Shown here: positions 24,046 to 36,600 of the stretch, one piece after another
How the letters are laid out: each line of letters starts with the position of its first letter
How positions within the stretch are numbered: the stretch's first letter is position 1
Source of the DNA: Undaria pinnatifida
Lineage: Eukaryota; Sar; Phaeophyceae; Laminariales; Alariaceae
Reading direction: 5' to 3'
DNA: 64,000 nucleotides
Assembly (NCBI GenBank): GCA_012845835.1
Contig: JABAKD010000029.1
Span: 12,973,892 to 13,037,891, forward strand
The notes under the pieces: model-generated
Told to the model about the DNA's origin: nothing
The model's input: only the letters and a program-made list of their open reading frames with translations
The model's database searches: none
Position numbers and translations under genes: made by a program

Positions 24046-24354
24046 CACACATCCGACAGATCACGATCTAGATCATCTAGAGGATGATGATCTAAATAAT
24101 GTATCAATAGAGGTCTAGACGAATATCTAGATCCTGCCCTTGCCGTCATGATATGGTGTGCAAGAACCCTATCGTACCGAACCCATCCGGTAAACACGTG
24201 CGTTGTGCAAGGTGCACAAGAGCCGTGCCCTGCAGACCACACGCGCACGGACAACACGATCTAAATCGTGTAGATCGTATGCATCCGGTGTCTATCTACC
24301 CCGAAAGAGCTAGATCATCTTCATCAAATGGGAACATGGTCTGTCAGATGTGTC
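24046..24354. mobile_element. Element G, copy 1
   Basis: Inverted ends (CACACATCCGACAGATC and GGTCTGTCAGATGTGTC) enclose GATC-rich sequence with TAGATCATCTAG motifs. Other copies are at 27095, 29784, 34143 (partial) and 51132. It sits just past the stop codon of the TXNDC9-type gene and may be part of its 3' UTR or flank. Confidence 0.65.
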
Positions 24355-24378
24355 AGATGCGTTGAGAGTTTCCCCGCT

Positions 24379-24498
24379 TCACCCGTCTTCGTCCGAAAAT
24401 TCGCCGTCGTTCAATCCGGCCCGGATTGATCCCGTAATCCTGTTGTGCTCGCGGGCACCCGTACCCTCTGGAGCGTCGCTCTGGCCGTACACTATAGC
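24379..24498 (-). CDS. TXNDC9: TXNDC9 exon 10 (terminal)
   Basis: The acceptor CCATCAG precedes phase-0 sequence beginning [12 protein letters not shown] and ending [15 protein letters not shown] and TGA. The basic-then-acidic tail is typical of this family's C terminus. It continues in phase from exon 9 across an intron of about 4 kb. Confidence 0.85.
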   Translation of the reverse strand, partial: AIVYGQSDAPEGTGAREHNRITGSIRAGLNDGEFSDEDG

Positions 24499-27400
24499 CT
24501 GATGGGACAATGGCGAGCCCAAAAGGCGGCGATACAAGGCGGTAGATGGTTGTTTGGGGTAAGGCTGTTGAACATAATTGGACTGACGGACAACGGCATG
24601 CTCATAGAGGAACGACACCAGGCGGTAGGTAGATATTCGTTAGGGCTGTCAGCTGGCACGATAAAATAAAACATGGAGCAAAGACAAACCGCGGTAGATA
24701 TTGGTTTGTTGCGACGTCGTTGACGATAAGTCGACTGGTGGACAACGGCGACAGCCCAAAGAGCGGGAAAGGAACAAGGCAGTACGTAGTAGTATGTTGA
24801 GTTGGTACGATAAGGTCATAAAGCGACGGCGGAAGGCTGTGAGTTGATTGGCTATCATAAGTCAACTGATGAACAAGGGCAAGCCGAGAGCGATGCAAAT
24901 GAAAAGTACTAACAAAAATAAAACATTGTATACAGCAGCATTTGTGCTCGACGCAGTGCCCATTAGTGCAGGGCCCCAGTTTATAGACTGATTCTATGAT
25001 AGCCTCCCCCCCCAAACCAGCGATTTTTCATTTTTTACCTTCAACGAACGTTTCATGGCTAGTCGACACTAGGAAGGATGCTCCGACAAAACTACATTCA
25101 ATTTTCTTATTGTTTTTTGCAAATGACTATGGAACAATGACCTCGCAATGGCAAGGGTCACCGCATTCAACCCTTTTCCAACTCCTATTAATAAAATACA
25201 ACTAAATATTCCCATTCCAATTTCCAGTGTTTAGCCCCCATATCGGGAGTGCAGTGGAAAAAAGGCGAAGGAGATACCGGCGACTTCGCTAAAGAAAAAA
25301 AATGGGGGAGGCTACCGTAGAACGACTCTTTAGTGCGGTGAAAATCACTTGTTACGACCTCTGGAAATCGCTTGTCATAACCTCGCCATACAAAACACCG
25401 CACTATCCCGGATACGTCAGGGTCCGAGCATAGTGCGGGTAGCGCCACGTGTCAAGGCACCGCAAAATACAGGGGACCACGATTGTATGCTCGACGCACG
25501 AGATGATTGTGTAACGAGCCGGGGGGATACGTAAAGACCAAAGACTTAGTTTTACCCCTTGAAGACGTCTTGTGTGCCTTCGGTGGCTGCCGATACGTTT
25601 TTCTGTAAATCTACTAATAAATGTTAATACCAGGCAATATACACTATAAAACGTTGAATACACTAGACTACAGCTGTGAGATCGAAGACTTCGTCGAAAC
25701 TCATCTTTGCAAGTTGTGAGCGATCCTACCGTCGACAGTGTCCGCGCATAGACCTATCCCTGCCTGCCTCATAACGCCTAGGGGTGATCGAACAGCTGCA
25801 TGCTGGAATAGGAGACTTCCTAAGGCCATCCTGACTGAAGGACCGCTAAAATAAACTTGAAACAAAACATGGCAACCCAAGAACCAAAAATTGAGCAAAC
25901 AGGCAAGCAAACAGCTTCAAAATCCCAAGGGTTTTCGCAGGTTACTTCGAAGCATCATCCTTCCCGCGGATGGGGTCAGGACGTTTTCAAACTATCGGGG
26001 GGCGAGTCGGTTCGGGTCGGGAGGTGCTCGAAATCTCACGGGTTGGGTCGGGTCGGGTCCGGTCGGGTCGGGTCGGGCCGGGTCGGGTCGGGTCGGGTCG
26101 GGTAGGGTCGGGTAGGGTCGGGTCGGGTCGGGTCGGGTGGACGGGGTCAGGACGTTTTCAAACTATCGGGGGGCGAGTCGGTTCGGGTCGGGAGGTGCTC
26201 GAAATCTCACGGGTTGGGTCGGGTCGGGTCGGGTCGGGTCGGGTCGGGTCGGGTCGGGTCGGGTCGGGTCGGGTCGGGTCGGATCGGGTCGGGTCGGGTC
26301 GGGTCGGGTCGGGTCGGGTCGGGTCGGGTCGGGTCGGGTCGGGTCGGGTCGGGTCGGATCGGGTCGGATCACGAGATTTCCACATCTCACGGGTCGGGTC
26401 GGGTCGGGTCGGGTCGGATCACGAGATTTTCAAATCTCACGGGTCGGGTCGGGTCAAGCTCACCGCTGACCTGGCCCGACCCGTGAGACACGACAGGACC
26501 CGTGACAAACCCTGCCAAATTCCATCGGCTGCAAGCAGGTATGCAACAAATATTATACAGCTGTAGCAAATATGCATTGAATTCCAAGACTATGGGTAGC
26601 ACCTGCACTCGTCCGTGAGAAACGTTTGGCATAAAAAGCGCAGCCAAAAAAACTTTTACCATGGCATAACCCTCATAGAGTGGCCACAACACCAGGGCTT
26701 CGATAGAGGTGCGTTCGCACACCACTTCTTCTCTGAGGGGGTTCCTCGATTTGGGAGCTTACGACCTCTCGAAGGCAAAAACTGGTGTGGAGACAAAAAA
26801 AAATGCTATAAATACCGGATGAAGAACCTCATGGCCTAGGTACACGACAAAAAATCATGCAAAAAAAATGGCCTGTCTCCGACGATTTTGGGCTAAGGAA
26901 AAAGTCAAAAGCCAAAAAACGGTATACCTCTATCGTATCACGCGTCAGAAGCAAGAAACGAAAGTAATGCGTGCGGAAAATAAACGTGGTCAACTATGGC
27001 ATCGAAGATAGAAATCTACCACCACAACAGCGAAGATGCGACACACGCAAATACTTGAATGTGTTGTCAGCGCGCTATTGCAGTATGATACTGTCACACC
27101 TCCGACAGATCACGAACTAGATCGTATAGATCATCTAGACCATCTAAATCATATAGATCATACATATCATATAGATCATACATAATATGTATATCATATA
27201 GATCACATAAAGATCATGTAGAGATCATATATATCATACAGATCATACAAATCATATAGATCATATAGATCATACAAATCATATAGATCATATAGATCAT
27301 ATAGATCATATAGATCATATAGATCATATAGATCATCGACAGTAGATCCCGTACCTGGCGTTGTGATATGTTGTTCAAGACTTACATGCACAGGTACAGG

Positions 27401-30400
27401 TCCAGCCCTGAAAACATTTGCGTGAATATCGTGCAGATGGTACGGCTCCCACCCAGTAACTTGAGCTAGACCATACAGATCATACAGACTTTCCCTGAAA
27501 TATCTAGATCGTCAAGTGGGCATAGATCATCGGGGATCTGTCTGATGTCTGGATACTTCGCCGTACTTAAACCGTTCGGAGGGCGCAGATATTGCGACGA
27601 CAACTGCCGTCTTGCGAACCGTATGTTTGTCACAAAAGTATCATGAAACATCGCAATGCGTTCATATCATACCAACGCAGCATTAAAAACAATCCCATAG
27701 GCGCCGACGATCGCACCTTGGTCCTAGTGTTCCAATGTCCCATAATATCCTTTAACAAAAGAAACGTGTATCGTGCAACACCATATACACCATGGCACCG
27801 GCGGCGACGACCGCACTTTGGCCGTGATAAATATTAATAATGTTACCGTGTCCGCCGCACTCCGCCTAAGATATAGCTGTACATGGAAGCAAATGTTGGG
27901 TGAGACCATGCAGCGCCCCGGTAAGTGACAAATGACAACAACAAAAAACACAAGCAAGTTTGGGTAGACCCACCGATGGGGGCAGGAGATTTCATCCAAC
28001 CCAACACTCACGTTGAATGATCGGCGGCAACGTAAAAATAATACTGTAGCACACTCGCTACCCAAGGAGACGAACACATTTGGGACCAAAAATAGGTTCC
28101 AGCACTTGGCGCGAGTCGCTAGAAGAATGAACGCAATCGCCGGTCACTCCGTTCAAGCCTATTAATAGCCTCCCTGCGAGAACAGGGAGCTAGGCACAGA
28201 AAAGAAAACCGACCATTCCACCCGCGCTACAAGCTTAGTGCCAGGTACTGTTTTTCTGCACGGTCATTTCAGTCCCAGGGACGGGCACCACGCTGACGGC
28301 GCAATCAGCGCGGAGTTTATCCCGGGCGAGGACCATCTACTTCGGGGAAGGAGGGCTCATCCAACCCAATACTTACATCAAGTAATCGGTGGCAGCGTAA
28401 AAGAATGCCGTACAAAAGGAAAACCATGTACCAGGAATGCCATACCAGACACCAGGTATCTCGTATAAAAATATCCTGAAATAACACAAGCTTGTCATAT
28501 CAATCCGCGCCACAAAAACAATCGGGTCGGCAAATGAATGACCGCACCTTGGCGAGCGCAAGTTCCCTCGCGAGGTTTGACAGCGGCCACTCGTCCAGCT
28601 TGTCGTCTGGGAGGCCTGTCGTCAAACCATCGAAGCCGATGATGTTGTGCACCGCCACACCGTCGTTGAAGCAGATTACCGTGGGGAGGATTTTCACCTA
28701 CACCACGACACCAGCAGAAAGAGAGGGGGGGAGAAGGATCACAACGCCCCGGGAGGAACGCGGGAGGCGGAACGGGGAGAGACGGGGGGGGGGGGGAGAG
28801 AGAAGCCGATGGTGTTGTGCATTTTCACGCCAACGTTGAAAAACAGAGACCGTTGGGAAACCATTTCCCCTGCATCACGAAGCACAAGGGGGGGAGGAGA
28901 GTATTCGGAATACGGACTTTTTGAGGTCGATAAGTAAGTCGTCTCGTTTGGTGTAGGAGCTGATACGGAGCGTCCACCTTCCACCTCCATCATGTTCGAG
29001 GTGAGGCATGTTGTAGAACTCCTCCAGTGGAAAGAGCATCAGAAAAAAAAGTGGTGGCCCCGTTGCCGTCCCATAGACCAAGCCTGAGGTAATTTTTTCC
29101 ACCTTCATCGTTAGGGCTCGCGCTACATGGTTACCCTATTTCTTTGCACCGTTAAACTTGTGCGTTTTTCGGTTTTGCGACGTACCCCGCCGCCACGAGA
29201 TCCTTTGCTACGCTTCGCCAACAAAGTACGGTTAACCCCTTTAGAGCCCCCGAACCCCTCCCTATACTAAATCCAAGTAATCTTGTATCCTAAAACGGGT
29301 TTCCAGTTGTTAAGGGGTTAAGTCCGTTCTTGAGCGAGGTACAGCAGGCCACTCGCGCGAGTGGCCCATCTACACTCGGTCGTGAAAATGGAAGATATAG
29401 GGGAGCAATACTCTACCATCGTACCCTTGGTCCGTGCGTCATGACTGACCTGGAGCTTCTGAACGAAGAACGGAGCTTTCTCGGCGTCTATCCGCAGGAA
29501 CTTGGACTCCAGATGCCTGGGAGCCAGCTCGCTCAGGCGTAAGTCCATCACCTTGCACCTGCGCAAAACCATCGCCGTTACGAGATTCCAGTACACCAAT
29601 ACCATCGAGCTAGCAGTCAGCGCCGACAACAGGGGTTGCAAACCCTGGGAAGATCTGAGGTCCAGGCGAAATAACAGTCAGACCTACGTAACAGCCAGAC
29701 TGATCCCAGAATGCGTTTTTTAGTGACAACACAATAACCACTGAGCTAGCAGTCAGCGCTGACGAAAGGAATTTCAACCATTGCACACATTGGACAGATC
29801 ACGATCTACATACATCATATACATCGTACAGATCATATAGATCATATAGATCATCTACATTATAAGTATGTCGCCATGGAATGTGGAGCGGGATCTGTGT
29901 CGGACAGATCCAACCCAGGGAACATGTGCTAGACCACTCAGATAATCCCGCCCTCGCCCGGCAACGTGATATATAGCCCATGCCAATCACACATATATAT
30001 ATGGACCAAGGATCTATCCGCCCTGAAGGACATAGATCATATACAGATCAACAGGGATCTGATTTTGTCCAATGTGTGAATCGCTGGTACTTAACACTGT
30101 AGTGATACACCACAAACACCGAGCCAGCAGTCAACGCTGACGATTTACGCGGGATTCTAGTAATGAAAACCAAATATGGCTGGAAAAAACAGTGGAATAT
30201 ATAGTTTTTTGTGTACATCGTGGGTCCTGACTACTATGGTCCTCCGTGAACCCAAAGGATTGCAACCGCTGGGGAAGTCTGAGGTCCAGGCTTCGAAAAC
30301 CAGACAGATCCCAGATTGTGCCTTCCTTAGAGATATGCCGTAAACACTGACCTAGCAATCAGATGGGCCAGCTGTCAGCGCTGACAATTAAACAAGGAAT

Positions 30401-31891
30401 CGCAACCCTTGGGAAAATCTCAGCCCAGGCTTAACACCCGGAGAGACCCCAGGTCGTGTCTTTGTAAACGATACAACCATGAACCACTGAACCATTAATA
30501 GCACGCAGTCGCTGACTAGAAGGGACTGGAACGCTTGAGTGAACCTAAGGCTCAGCCCCAGAACCCAGACAGACAGACCCCAGTTTGTGCTAGGGTTACT
30601 AATAGGGATGCATCACAACCATCGAGATAACAGTCTGCAAGCAACGCTGACTCGAAGGATCGAAACCCTTACGTAAACGTGAGATCAGGTTTGACCTCCA
30701 GGCGGACCCCAGATTTTGTTTTCGGTGGCGCTACGGTGGGGGTCGCCCAATAAGGAAGTGGTGCGCCAGAGCAATACGACCGCCTTATTAAGGGAAGCCG
30801 CCTTATTCACTCTAGGTTGCGAGCGCATTTCTCAGTCGTGCTACGCGTTTGGGACCGCCTTATGGAGGCATATCGCCTTACTCACACCGCCTTATCGGGG
30901 GACCCCCACTGAAGCATAAACAGCCCAACAGATCCCAAAGAGTGCTTTTATTAAGTGCACACCACAACCACAGCGCAACATAGCACTCATACCATTCATA
31001 GCATTCACGGTTGACTGAAGGGAGTTCAACGCCAGTAGGCGACAGACACAGACCGGTAAATACAGATAGATCAGGCCACTGCTCCCTGTAGCGCTACAAT
31101 CGTACCGATATTACGCGCGCTTGTCTTGCCTTCGTCAACCACGGATATATTGTACATATCTGCTCAATCCGAACCACCGTTTGCCGTGCGGGATTACGTC
31201 ATCGACTCGTAAATGCGCTCGTATCACTGCGGGCTCACTTGAACGTATCAACGTGTTGGCTTGTCGCACGATTCCATTCGATTCCATCCTTATCGTAGAG
31301 GTCTTCGTTTCACGTTTCTTCGTCATGTTTTTTCAACATTGTCACTCACGTTGCAGATTGCCGGATGCCATAAACAATAAAAACAACTGTCTTGACATCG
31401 CCTGCTTACCGTTGGAAGTCCTTGTGGTAGAAATGAACGATGACCTTTTCGCTCGAAGTCACCTCCGGAAGAAATTCGTCCTGGGTAATTTCGCGGAACT
31501 ACACAGGAACGGGCAGCAGCAGCGGCGGCGGCGGCGGCGGCGGCGATAGCGGGAACGTTAACGCTTTCGCCACAGCAAAACATAGCCTACACCAATTAGA
31601 AGCAGTTTGTCTTTAAACAATGCGGCTACTGCACAGTTCTCGAGGGGCTGACGGCAATGACAAAGAAAACGACAACGCCAAATGGTAAATACAGAGCGAA
31701 CGCAGAGGCAAAGGCAGAGGGGGTATACGAGGGGAAAGGCAACATCAACAACGGCAAGAACGCCAAAAAGAGCGGGTGTAAGGTACACACACCCCTATCA
31801 TGGAGACATGCGAACAACAACAACAACAACAACAACAACAAGAACAAGAACAAGAACAAGAACAAGAACAAGAACAAGAACAAGAACAACG

Positions 31892-31934
<43 letters not shown>

Positions 31935-33610
31935 CCGATGGACAATAGCCCCGTACCTGGCCGTGGCCCTTGGCGATGTTTTCTGCTCGCGCCTCGTACA
32001 CCTTCTTCATCTCGCGCATGCGGCTCTCCCGGATGCGGCGGATCTGTTCCCCCGACGAAAAAAAAAAAAAAAAAAAACGTAAATAAATAATTCAGTCAGG
32101 ATCAAAACATGGTTAACTAATTGTACGTAACGTTAGCGTGCGAGCGCACACGGTAAGAGAGTAGTCGCGAGCTGAGGAGAGGCGGGGTGCGGCAAGAGAT
32201 TGTGCACCAGCAGCGTAGAACGGCAACGCTGTTACCTGTACCGACACGCATTTGAACGCCATAAAATATTCCCTTGGCATATTTCCTTGGTATCCTCGCG
32301 CGAGCCCTCGTGTCGCCGCAAACCTCGTCATCCGCCGGAAGGACGCGTTTTATAATCCAGCACCCCAGTACTGAGGCATCCCTCTATAGTGCGGGTTGCA
32401 CTATTTGGGGTCGAACGTTTTCTGGCCTTCGATAACCTTCTGACCAGTTGAACTCCTCAAGTGTGACACTATAAGCCGGTATGATAGTTTCACGAGTATT
32501 TTTGTTAGTTTTAGAACTAGCGCATAGAAATGTGGCTCGGGTTGCGAGAACGAATGCCTTCCAAGTCATGGCTCGGGTGATGATGTTGATGATGGATGAT
32601 GGATGATGGATGATGGATGATACTCAGCTCCTCACGTTGTGATCTCAGACAATTCTTAGAATATGCTGCAATCCTATCGTGGGACGATCTACTGTGCAAT
32701 AACATTCTACCCATGGGGCGAACACAAACCAAGCCTTAACGCCCGAGCCAACGGCAGGAGGTTGCCAACGAAAACATCGTCCCATCCGCTCCCCAGCCAC
32801 GCGACACGACACGCGCGCTTTGCGTCCACCCAAGAGCGTGCACACAGCATCTCGGTCTCCTACGACCCCTCCGCTGCTGAAGTGTATTTTTATTTTTACA
32901 ATATATACTTTGGACGATGTCTAGTAAGGTCCTTTAAGTACATACTTCGAAGTATACACTCTGGGGGTTCCCTAGGGTGCTCAGTTCTCGCTTGTGATCC
33001 ATTCGTCGACACTCTGTCAAAAAAGCGTTGCAAAGGAATGCCCTCCTAGCTTCTTTTTACGATCTCTTTCTCTCCGCTTCTGTGTTCGTTCGTGTCTCTA
33101 TCGTTCTTGCTCGCTATTTTTGTCTACCTCTCCCCCCGACCTTGCCTGGCTGTCTCTCTATCCTTCTCTTTCTCTCTTCTCTCCGTGTTTGAGCCTGTAA
33201 CTCTCTGTCATATTTCTACGTTTTGTGTCTGCAACTGCTGTGTTTCTCGCTCTTGTTCTTTCTCTCTATCTACCTCCCTTTCTTCGTCTGTCTATATTTC
33301 CCTCCCTTTCTCCCTTTCCCTCTTGCCCATACTCTCACCCCCCCCCCCCCCCCCCCCCCCCTCTCCCTTGATATCTTCGACGCGGGTCCGAAACCCCTCC
33401 GACCGTTCACTCCCACAACACACACAGAGAACACCAAAACTTCATTCCAGATACACTACAGCAGACATGTCGCCATCCCCCAAAGTCCCAGCCGGAGCAC
33501 ACAGCACACCAGTGGCAACCAAGCAACTGAGTTAAATCGACACACGACGCGTATGAAAATACGTGGAAGTGTGGTGAGCTAAAGCTTTATTTTTCCCCAT
33601 CCGCCGGAGG

Positions 33611-33648
<38 letters not shown>

Positions 33649-36600
33649 CCGCAACCACAGCCACCACATAAGACAGCAACACAGCAAAAACTGCAGTCTA
33701 TCCAGTCCACGCACTTCACACTTTATGCTCTACCTCAGGATCAGCGTCCAACCCTGCGAGCATCTCATCATCGCTGTCCACGTCCCCCTCGTCCTCCTCC
33801 TCTACCTCCTCTTCCTCCCCCGCCTCGTCCTCGTCCGAATCGACCTGTCGTCGTTCGTGATCAGGTTTTGGTTTGCACATAAATGGTGACATTTGTGTGG
33901 GGTTTTGCACATAAACAGTGGCGTTCGTGTGAGGTTTGCAAGCAATTGGTGGTGCTTGTTCTTTTAGGTGTACACAGAAATGGCGGCGTTTGTGTGAGGT
34001 TTGCACGCAAAATGGTGGCGTTGTTTATCCGCAACATGCGCAATCGAAGTATCACACGCAGCTTGCAAAGGTTACCCGCACGTGCTGCAGCGCGATCATA
34101 CTATCATTGACGGATGACAAGCATCGCATTCATCGCTTTATTGATCTGTGCAGTACAGATCCAACCCAGGAAACGCGTGCTATCAATAGATCATTCAGAT
34201 CATCAAGCTATCACCCGGCAACATGATCTACAGGCCATACAGATCATGTAGACACCAACATAATCTACAGGCCATGCAGATCATTTAGACCAGGGATCTG
34301 TCCGCACCTGGAGGACACAAACCATGACCAGGGATCTGGTCTGTCCTGTGTGCGGAGCCATGCTATACCTGTGCCCTCGGCCTCGAAGGGTCAAGAAAGA
34401 GTGCTTCGTGTAGTACCGTATAACACGCATGGTAGCACACCCCGGGGATAGCAATCTTTACCTTTGAAATAATATCACCGGGTGCGTTGTTGTTGTTATT
34501 GTTGTTGCTGTGGGGGGGGGGGTACCTAAGGGCAAGTGTGCTATCGTGTAATACGGTAACTACCGAACCGTTGAGTGTTGCCGAGGCCTTCACCCTGTGC
34601 CGCCAACTGGACGTCCCGCTATACGCAGAACGCGCGATCAAAAAATGTCTACACGCAGCTTGCGAACCTGACTTTCCAAAGGCCGATCTCATAGCCACGT
34701 TTTTCACTGCATTATAAAGTTACTCCGAGGTAGTAAACTATCTCCCCGTTACAACTCTTGCCAATGTAACCGGACCCAAAAGGGCTCAGAAATAGTCACA
34801 CGGGTTAGTGGTACCTACACGCATCATAGCACGCATAATAGCACACCCCGGGGATAAAAAAAAATGGTATTTCAAAATATATCACCGGGGTGTGCTGCTG
34901 GGGGGGGGGGGAGTGTTTGCTGTCGTTTCCATCAAGCGTGTTGTATATTAATCACCTCCCCGTTCAGTCTTGCCGATGCCTTCATCTGTGCGGCCAGCTC
35001 CGCGTCCTCCTCGCGCAGAGCCGCTCCAGCCGCTCGCCGCTGCTCCCTCGCCGCCTTCTTTCGCTGCGCCTGCTCCTCTCGCGCACGCGCGTACGCGGCT
35101 CCTGTCGGCTGCGTGACATCATCGATCACCGAGGGTTAGGGTTAGGGTCAGCGTTAGGGTCAGCGTTAGGGTCAGCGTTAGGGTCAGAATTAGGGTCAGC
35201 GTTAGGGTCAGAGTTAGGGTCAGCGTTAGGGTCAGAGATAGGGTCAGGGTCAGGGTCAAGGTTAGGGTAAGGGTCAGGGTCAGGGTCAAGGTTAGGATCA
35301 GGGTCAGGGTCAAGGTTAGGATCAGGGTTAGGGTAAGGGTAAGGTCAGCGTCACGGTCAAGGTTAGGGTTAGGTCTGGCTTAGGGTTACAGGGTTAGGGT
35401 CAACGTCAGGGTCAAGGCTAGGGTCAGCGTTAGGGTCAAGGTTAGCACACAACGCGTATTAAAATACGTGGAAGTGTGGTGAGCTAAAGCTTTATTTTTC
35501 CCCATCCGCCGGAGGATAAAAAAAAAAAAAAAAAGTTAGCGTCAGCGTTAAGATCGGCGCTAGGGTCATGGTCTGAGTGTTAGGGTCAGCTCCGGTCGGC
35601 TTCGTGGCATCATCGATCGCCGAGGGTTAGGTTTAAGGTCAGCATTAAGGTCAGGGTTGGGGGGTTTTATAGGAAAAGGGTTGAAAATGATCGTTTCACA
35701 GGGTGCCTGTGCGATTAAAATTACACATACCATGGTACGTTTCAAGCCCATGTAAATAAAAAGGACCAAAAAAAGCAATTTTTTTTCGTTTAAAGGGTTA
35801 GGGTTAGGGTTAGGGCTAGGGTTAGGGTTAGGGTTAGGGTTAGGGTTAGCGATATTGGGCTGGGTTTGAGGGACTGAAAAAAAATGTACCTGGTAGCAAT
35901 TTATTGTACTTGGTTTCAGACTGTCTGTGTAATCATCACCTCCCGATCAGGGCTCGGGCTAGCCTTAGCGTCAGGATTAGGGGGGGTGTGGGGAGGAGGA
36001 GGAGCAGGAGGATGAGAAGGAGGACGAGGAGGGGGTGGAAGGGGAGGACGAGGAGAAGGAGGGGGGGAGTGGGGCGTGTTCATACCATGTATAGCCGCCA
36101 TAGACCCCGAAATCCTACAGGGGGGGGAAGGAACGGGCCCGCATTCATTTGTTGCTTGCCTTAGCAATTTGGCCATTGGCAACGCATCCCTTTTGAAAAA
36201 AAAACTGGGCACCGTTCCTTCTCCTATAAGAGACACCTCCAACATCAGGGCTTTCGTTGCGTTTTTTTTTTTCCATGTCACACGAACAAAATGAAATGTT
36301 CTTCGCGTACAAGTGTCTTAACGTGCACAAAAAGGTATAACATCTGCCGTCTTATCTTATACCCCAAAGGGGGCCCAAGCTTGGCCTCATCACCTGCGCG
36401 TCGGAAGCGGCGTCGTACCCCTTGCCGCCGCTTTCGTACTTTTCCTGCAACTCCCCCACTGCACGGCCCATGCGGTCATTAACCTCGTTCGCTACCATCT
36501 CCTGCATGCTCGCCTGGGGAGTGGACGCGGGGGTGGGGGGCAGAGGGAAGCATAACCGTGAGGGGGGAAGGGGGGGGTACGCCTCACGGGGGGTGGTCGG

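Larger units (their letters stand above)
29560..31090 (+). repeat. Satellite O array, units of about 150-180 bp, interrupted by two elements
   Basis: Units contain GAGCTAGCAGTCAGCGCTGA, TGGGAAGATCTGAGGTCCAG and CAGACAGATCCCAGA in order and recur at about 29605, 29735, 30120, 30345, 30500, 30615 and 30920. Element G (29784-30078) and a 178-bp MITE (30734-30911) are inserted in the array. It occupies TXNDC9 intron 7. Confidence 0.75.

Noticed and set aside
26000-26470. Gly-Ser-Arg-Val repeat proteins
   Set aside because: Open only because the GGGTC satellite lacks stops, on both strands at once.
31121-31549. 142-codon plus-strand protein
   Set aside because: It is antisense to TXNDC9 exon 7, which has clear family identity, and ends in a (CGG)n run.
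33716-33733. HKV stop as the end of the TXNDC9 protein
   Set aside because: The following exons encode the expected thioredoxin domain in phase through a CCTGAG|GTAGAG donor, so this stop is intronic.
35130-35850. True chromosome end
   Set aside because: Unique gene sequence continues on both sides, and exons of one gene flank the repeat.
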